NCBI GenBank assembly: GCA_036399715.1
Contig: DASWMO010000227.1
Span: forward strand, 1 to 8,363
Reading direction: 5' to 3'
Origin: DASVSE01 sp036399715
GTDB lineage: Bacteria > Bacteroidota > Rhodothermia > Rhodothermales > Rubricoccaceae
Length of the DNA stretch: 8,363 bases
The notes beneath the pieces were generated by a model. The model searched no databases and was not told the origin of the DNA. It saw only the letters and a list, made by a program, of their open reading frames with translations. Each line of letters begins with the position of its first letter. The stretch's first letter is position 1. Below are positions 6,374-8,363 of the stretch, piece by piece. Both the position numbers and the translations under genes were made by a program.

Positions 6374-7430
6374 ACAGCCCGTGGGTCCGAGCGACGGACG
6401 CGACGACGGCGCTCACGTCCGGGCCGGGCGTTCGGGTGGGGCCGAACGGGTCGGACACTTCGGCGTTCCGGTCGAGCAGCACCCGGAGGACGGACGTGGC
6501 GCCGTGGCCGAGGACGCCGCCGCCCTCAGCCGAGGCATGGTAGCCGCCTTCGAGCGTCGCGACGATCTGGCCGCCGGCGTGCTCGTCCGCGACCCGGCAC
6601 GCGATCCGGACGAGGTCCGTGATTCCGGTAATGCTCAGCGCGAGGGCTCCGAGCGGGTCGAGGCGGTGCGCGTCGAACCCGGCCGAGAGGAGCACGAGGT
6701 CCGGCCTGACGCGCGCGGCGAGCGCCGGCAACAGCCGCTCGACGGCTCCGACGAGGCCCGCGTCGTCCGTCCCCGGCGGAACAGGCACATTGACGGCCGA
6801 ACCGCGCCCTGCACCCGTTCCGACGTCATCGATGCGGCCCGTCCCAGGATAGAGGCCCGCGGCGTGCGTCGAGAACGTGACGACGCTCGGGTCGCCTGCG
6901 AAGGCCTCCTCGGTTCCGTTGCCGTGGTGCACGTCGATGTCGACGATCAGGACGCGGCCGACACCCCAGACGGCCTGCGCGTGGCGCGCCGCGACGGCCG
7001 CGTTGGAGACGAGGCAGAAGCCCATTGCCCCGCCGGGCTTCGCGTGGTGCCCCGGCGGCCGCCCGAGCGCGAACGCGTTGCGAGCCTCGCCCCGCATCAC
7101 GGCGTCGACGCACGCGAGCAGGTCGCCGCACGCCTCCCGGGCGACGCGTGGCGAGTCGGGCGTGACATACGTGTCGGCGTCCCAGTGCCCACCGCCGGAC
7201 GCCGCGAGCGCGTCGAGGCGGTCGAGGTAAGACGGCGTGTGGACACGCTGGAGCGCCTCGCGCGTCGCCTCGGCCCCTTCGATCTGGGCCAGATCGCCCG
7301 CGGCGCGCGCCGCGGCGAGAACCGGGTCGGCGGAGAGGCGCGCGGCGATGGCTACGGTTCGCTCCGGGCGTTCCGGGTGGCCCGCCTCGGCGTGGGCCTG
7401 CGTGTCGGGGCGGAGCGTGTAACCAGTCAT
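6372..7430 (-). CDS. Histone deacetylase-like (class II) zinc amidohydrolase
   Basis: 352 residues from the ATG at 7430-7428. This family hydrolyses acetyl-lysine or acetylated small amines in the cytoplasm through an active-site zinc. Visible motifs in order: HPERPER (18-24), RPPGHHA with the tandem His128-His129, GFCLVSNAA (137-145), DIDVHHGNGT with zinc ligands Asp166 and His168, SAGFDAH with the third ligand Asp253, and LEGGYH with the transition-state Tyr297. All catalytic residues are present. The pattern fits bacterial class II HDAC-like proteins and acetylpolyamine amidohydrolases; the substrate cannot be decided. The start is chosen because family homology begins at once and because the ATG overlaps the TGA of the upstream peptidase gene (ATGA), pointing to translational coupling. 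The same frame stays open upstream to 7982, but that stretch is antisense-like to nothing conserved and overlaps the peptidase gene. The stop lies in the base of the downstream hairpin. Confidence 0.95.
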   Translation of the reverse strand: MTGYTLRPDTQAHAEAGHPERPERTVAIAARLSADPVLAAARAAGDLAQIEGAEATREALQRVHTPSYLDRLDALAASGGGHWDADTYVTPDSPRVAREACGDLLACVDAVMRGEARNAFALGRPPGHHAKPGGAMGFCLVSNAAVAARHAQAVWGVGRVLIVDIDVHHGNGTEEAFAGDPSVVTFSTHAAGLYPGTGRIDDVGTGAGRGSAVNVPVPPGTDDAGLVGAVERLLPALAARVRPDLVLLSAGFDAHRLDPLGALALSITGITDLVRIACRVADEHAGGQIVATLEGGYHASAEGGGVLGHGATSVLRVLLDRNAEVSDPFGPTRTPGPDVSAVVASVARTHGL

Positions 7431-8359
7431 CGGGAATCGGGAATGTCGGTCCAGCGCCTGGCAGTGAAGCTCGATGCCGGCGCCTCGCGCTCCGCCTCGT
7501 CGGGCGGGTCGAGGGCGTAGAACGCGCTCAGGGCGCCGTACAACTCGGGGTGGCGCTCGCGCAGGCGGGCCGGGCGCTCGAAAAACTGCTCCGTCGCGAC
7601 GGCGAACAGTTCGGCGCGATCGTGGGCGGCATAGGGCCGCAGCACGCTTCGGCCCGCTCGGGCGCGGCGCATCTCTGTATCGGCGAGCGCGCGCCACGCG
7701 TCGTCCGAGGCGCGGTCCATGAACGTTGGCACGCCGTCGGCGCCCGACGCGTCCATGTCGAAGAGGTGCGCGAGTTCGTGCAGGACCACGTTCGAGCCGT
7801 CCATCCGGCGCCAGCCGGCGAGCGCGGCGTCGGCCGCGAGGACGACCGGGCCCTGGGCGTGGACCATCCCGTCGTAGAGGCCCGCCTCCTCGTCGCCGTA
7901 GGCCTCGTCGAACGTGCTCGGCACGAAGAGGATGGTCCGGTCGAGGGGAAGCTCCCAGTCGGGCCGGCCGTGGAGCAGGCACGCCCCTCCCGCCGCGACG
8001 GCCCAGCGCAGCTCGTCCGTCAGCATCGTCCCCTCGACCGCCTCGAAGCGCAGGTCCGCGAGCAGAAAGCGGACGTCGCGCTCGAAGCGCGCGCGCGCCG
8101 GGCCGTCAGCTGCGGCGTAGACCGGGACGTGGTCCGCGAGCCACGCCCGCGCCGTGTCCGGCAGGCGCTGCCGGGCCACGCGCAGGCGCCGCAATGTCCC
8201 TCGGAACGCCACGAGCACGACGAGCGCCACGACGCCTGCCGCGACGCCTCCACCGGCGAGCGTCCCCCACGCGCGCCCCGATGCGAGCCCGAATACGGCA
8301 GCCGCGAACCCGCCCCAGACGAGCGGTACGACGAGAGCGGATGGGCGGAAGGCGCGCAC
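7427..8359 (-). CDS. mtfA: M90-family zinc-dependent peptidase (MtfA-like), membrane-anchored
   Basis: 310 residues from a GTG at 8359-8357. The window ends four bases further on, so the true start could lie outside. Two hydrophobic helices come first (about 8-27 and 33-52), then a basic segment and the peptidase domain. The zinc motif is HELAH (194-198) followed by FDMDASG, matching the HEFAHxxDxxxG signature of MtfA. Further on, AELFAVATEQFFERP carries Glu250 and Glu257; a glutamate of this conserved block is the third zinc ligand in the family. Escherichia coli MtfA (about 265 residues, soluble) binds the repressor Mlc and affects glucose uptake, and is an aminopeptidase-like enzyme. No Mlc or sugar-PTS gene is near here, so that role is not implied. 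The extra length is the membrane anchor, seen also in other bacterial relatives. It is the first gene of an operon with the deacetylase, overlapping it by 4 bp. The symbol is family-level. Confidence 0.9.
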   Translation of the reverse strand: MRAFRPSALVVPLVWGGFAAAVFGLASGRAWGTLAGGGVAAGVVALVVLVAFRGTLRRLRVARQRLPDTARAWLADHVPVYAAADGPARARFERDVRFLLADLRFEAVEGTMLTDELRWAVAAGGACLLHGRPDWELPLDRTILFVPSTFDEAYGDEEAGLYDGMVHAQGPVVLAADAALAGWRRMDGSNVVLHELAHLFDMDASGADGVPTFMDRASDDAWRALADTEMRRARAGRSVLRPYAAHDRAELFAVATEQFFERPARLRERHPELYGALSAFYALDPPDEAEREAPASSFTARRWTDIPDSR

Positions 8360-8363
8360 GGTT

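Noticed and set aside
6351..7520. A 389-codon open frame on the plus strand opposite the deacetylase
   Set aside because: It covers an intact deacetylase with all catalytic residues on the other strand and shows no domain of its own.
7431..7982. N-terminal extension of the deacetylase to a start at 7982
   Set aside because: It would overlap the peptidase gene by more than 500 bp. The extension is Arg-rich shadow sequence, and family homology starts at the ATG at 7430.
1..8363. CRISPR arrays, tRNA or rRNA genes, insertion sequence ends, defence or toxin-antitoxin genes
   Set aside because: I looked for spaced direct repeats, cloverleaf-like sequence, transposase motifs and small paired genes and saw none.

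Overview
This is a GC-rich (by eye near 70%) bacterial chromosomal segment with five protein-coding genes and no RNA gene, insertion sequence, CRISPR array or phage gene that I can see. The host is most likely a high-GC member of the Rhodothermota/Bacteroidota (Rhodothermales-like). This is inference: none of the five gene starts that can be examined has a Shine-Dalgarno sequence, and the gene types fit. No taxonomic marker in the window settles it.

Layout from left to right. Positions 1-973 (minus) hold the N-terminal 324 codons of a type IIA topoisomerase B subunit, closer to ParE (topoisomerase IV) than to GyrB, running off the left edge. A 151-bp divergent spacer with a 12-bp palindrome separates it from an exported vanadium-dependent haloperoxidase/PAP2-fold protein (1125-2378, plus) that carries the complete vanadate/phosphate-binding triad of motifs. 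After 101 bp comes a 754-residue CPA2-type cation:proton antiporter with two C-terminal universal stress protein (Usp) domains (2480-4744, plus). A 284-bp spacer with an inverted repeat then leads to a hexameric-type glutamate dehydrogenase (5029-6318, plus). It converges on a two-gene minus-strand operon across a strong imperfect hairpin at 6332-6373. That operon consists of a membrane-anchored M90 (MtfA-like) zinc peptidase (7427-8359) followed by a class II histone-deacetylase-like amidohydrolase (6372-7430). The two overlap by 4 bp (ATGA).

How the genes may work together. Only the peptidase/deacetylase pair is clearly co-expressed. Antiporter and glutamate dehydrogenase are neighbours on the same strand and could both serve ion/glutamate osmotic balance, but the spacer between them suggests separate control. 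The topoisomerase and haloperoxidase are divergent and look unrelated.

The window is mostly ordinary housekeeping and metabolic sequence. The points worth a second look are: a run of ten C residues early in the haloperoxidase gene; matching degeneracy (Glu for Gly) of the nucleotide-binding motif in both Usp domains of the antiporter; the coupled deacetylase/peptidase pair; and the C-rich, Shine-Dalgarno-free gene leaders. I do not see a novel multi-gene system.
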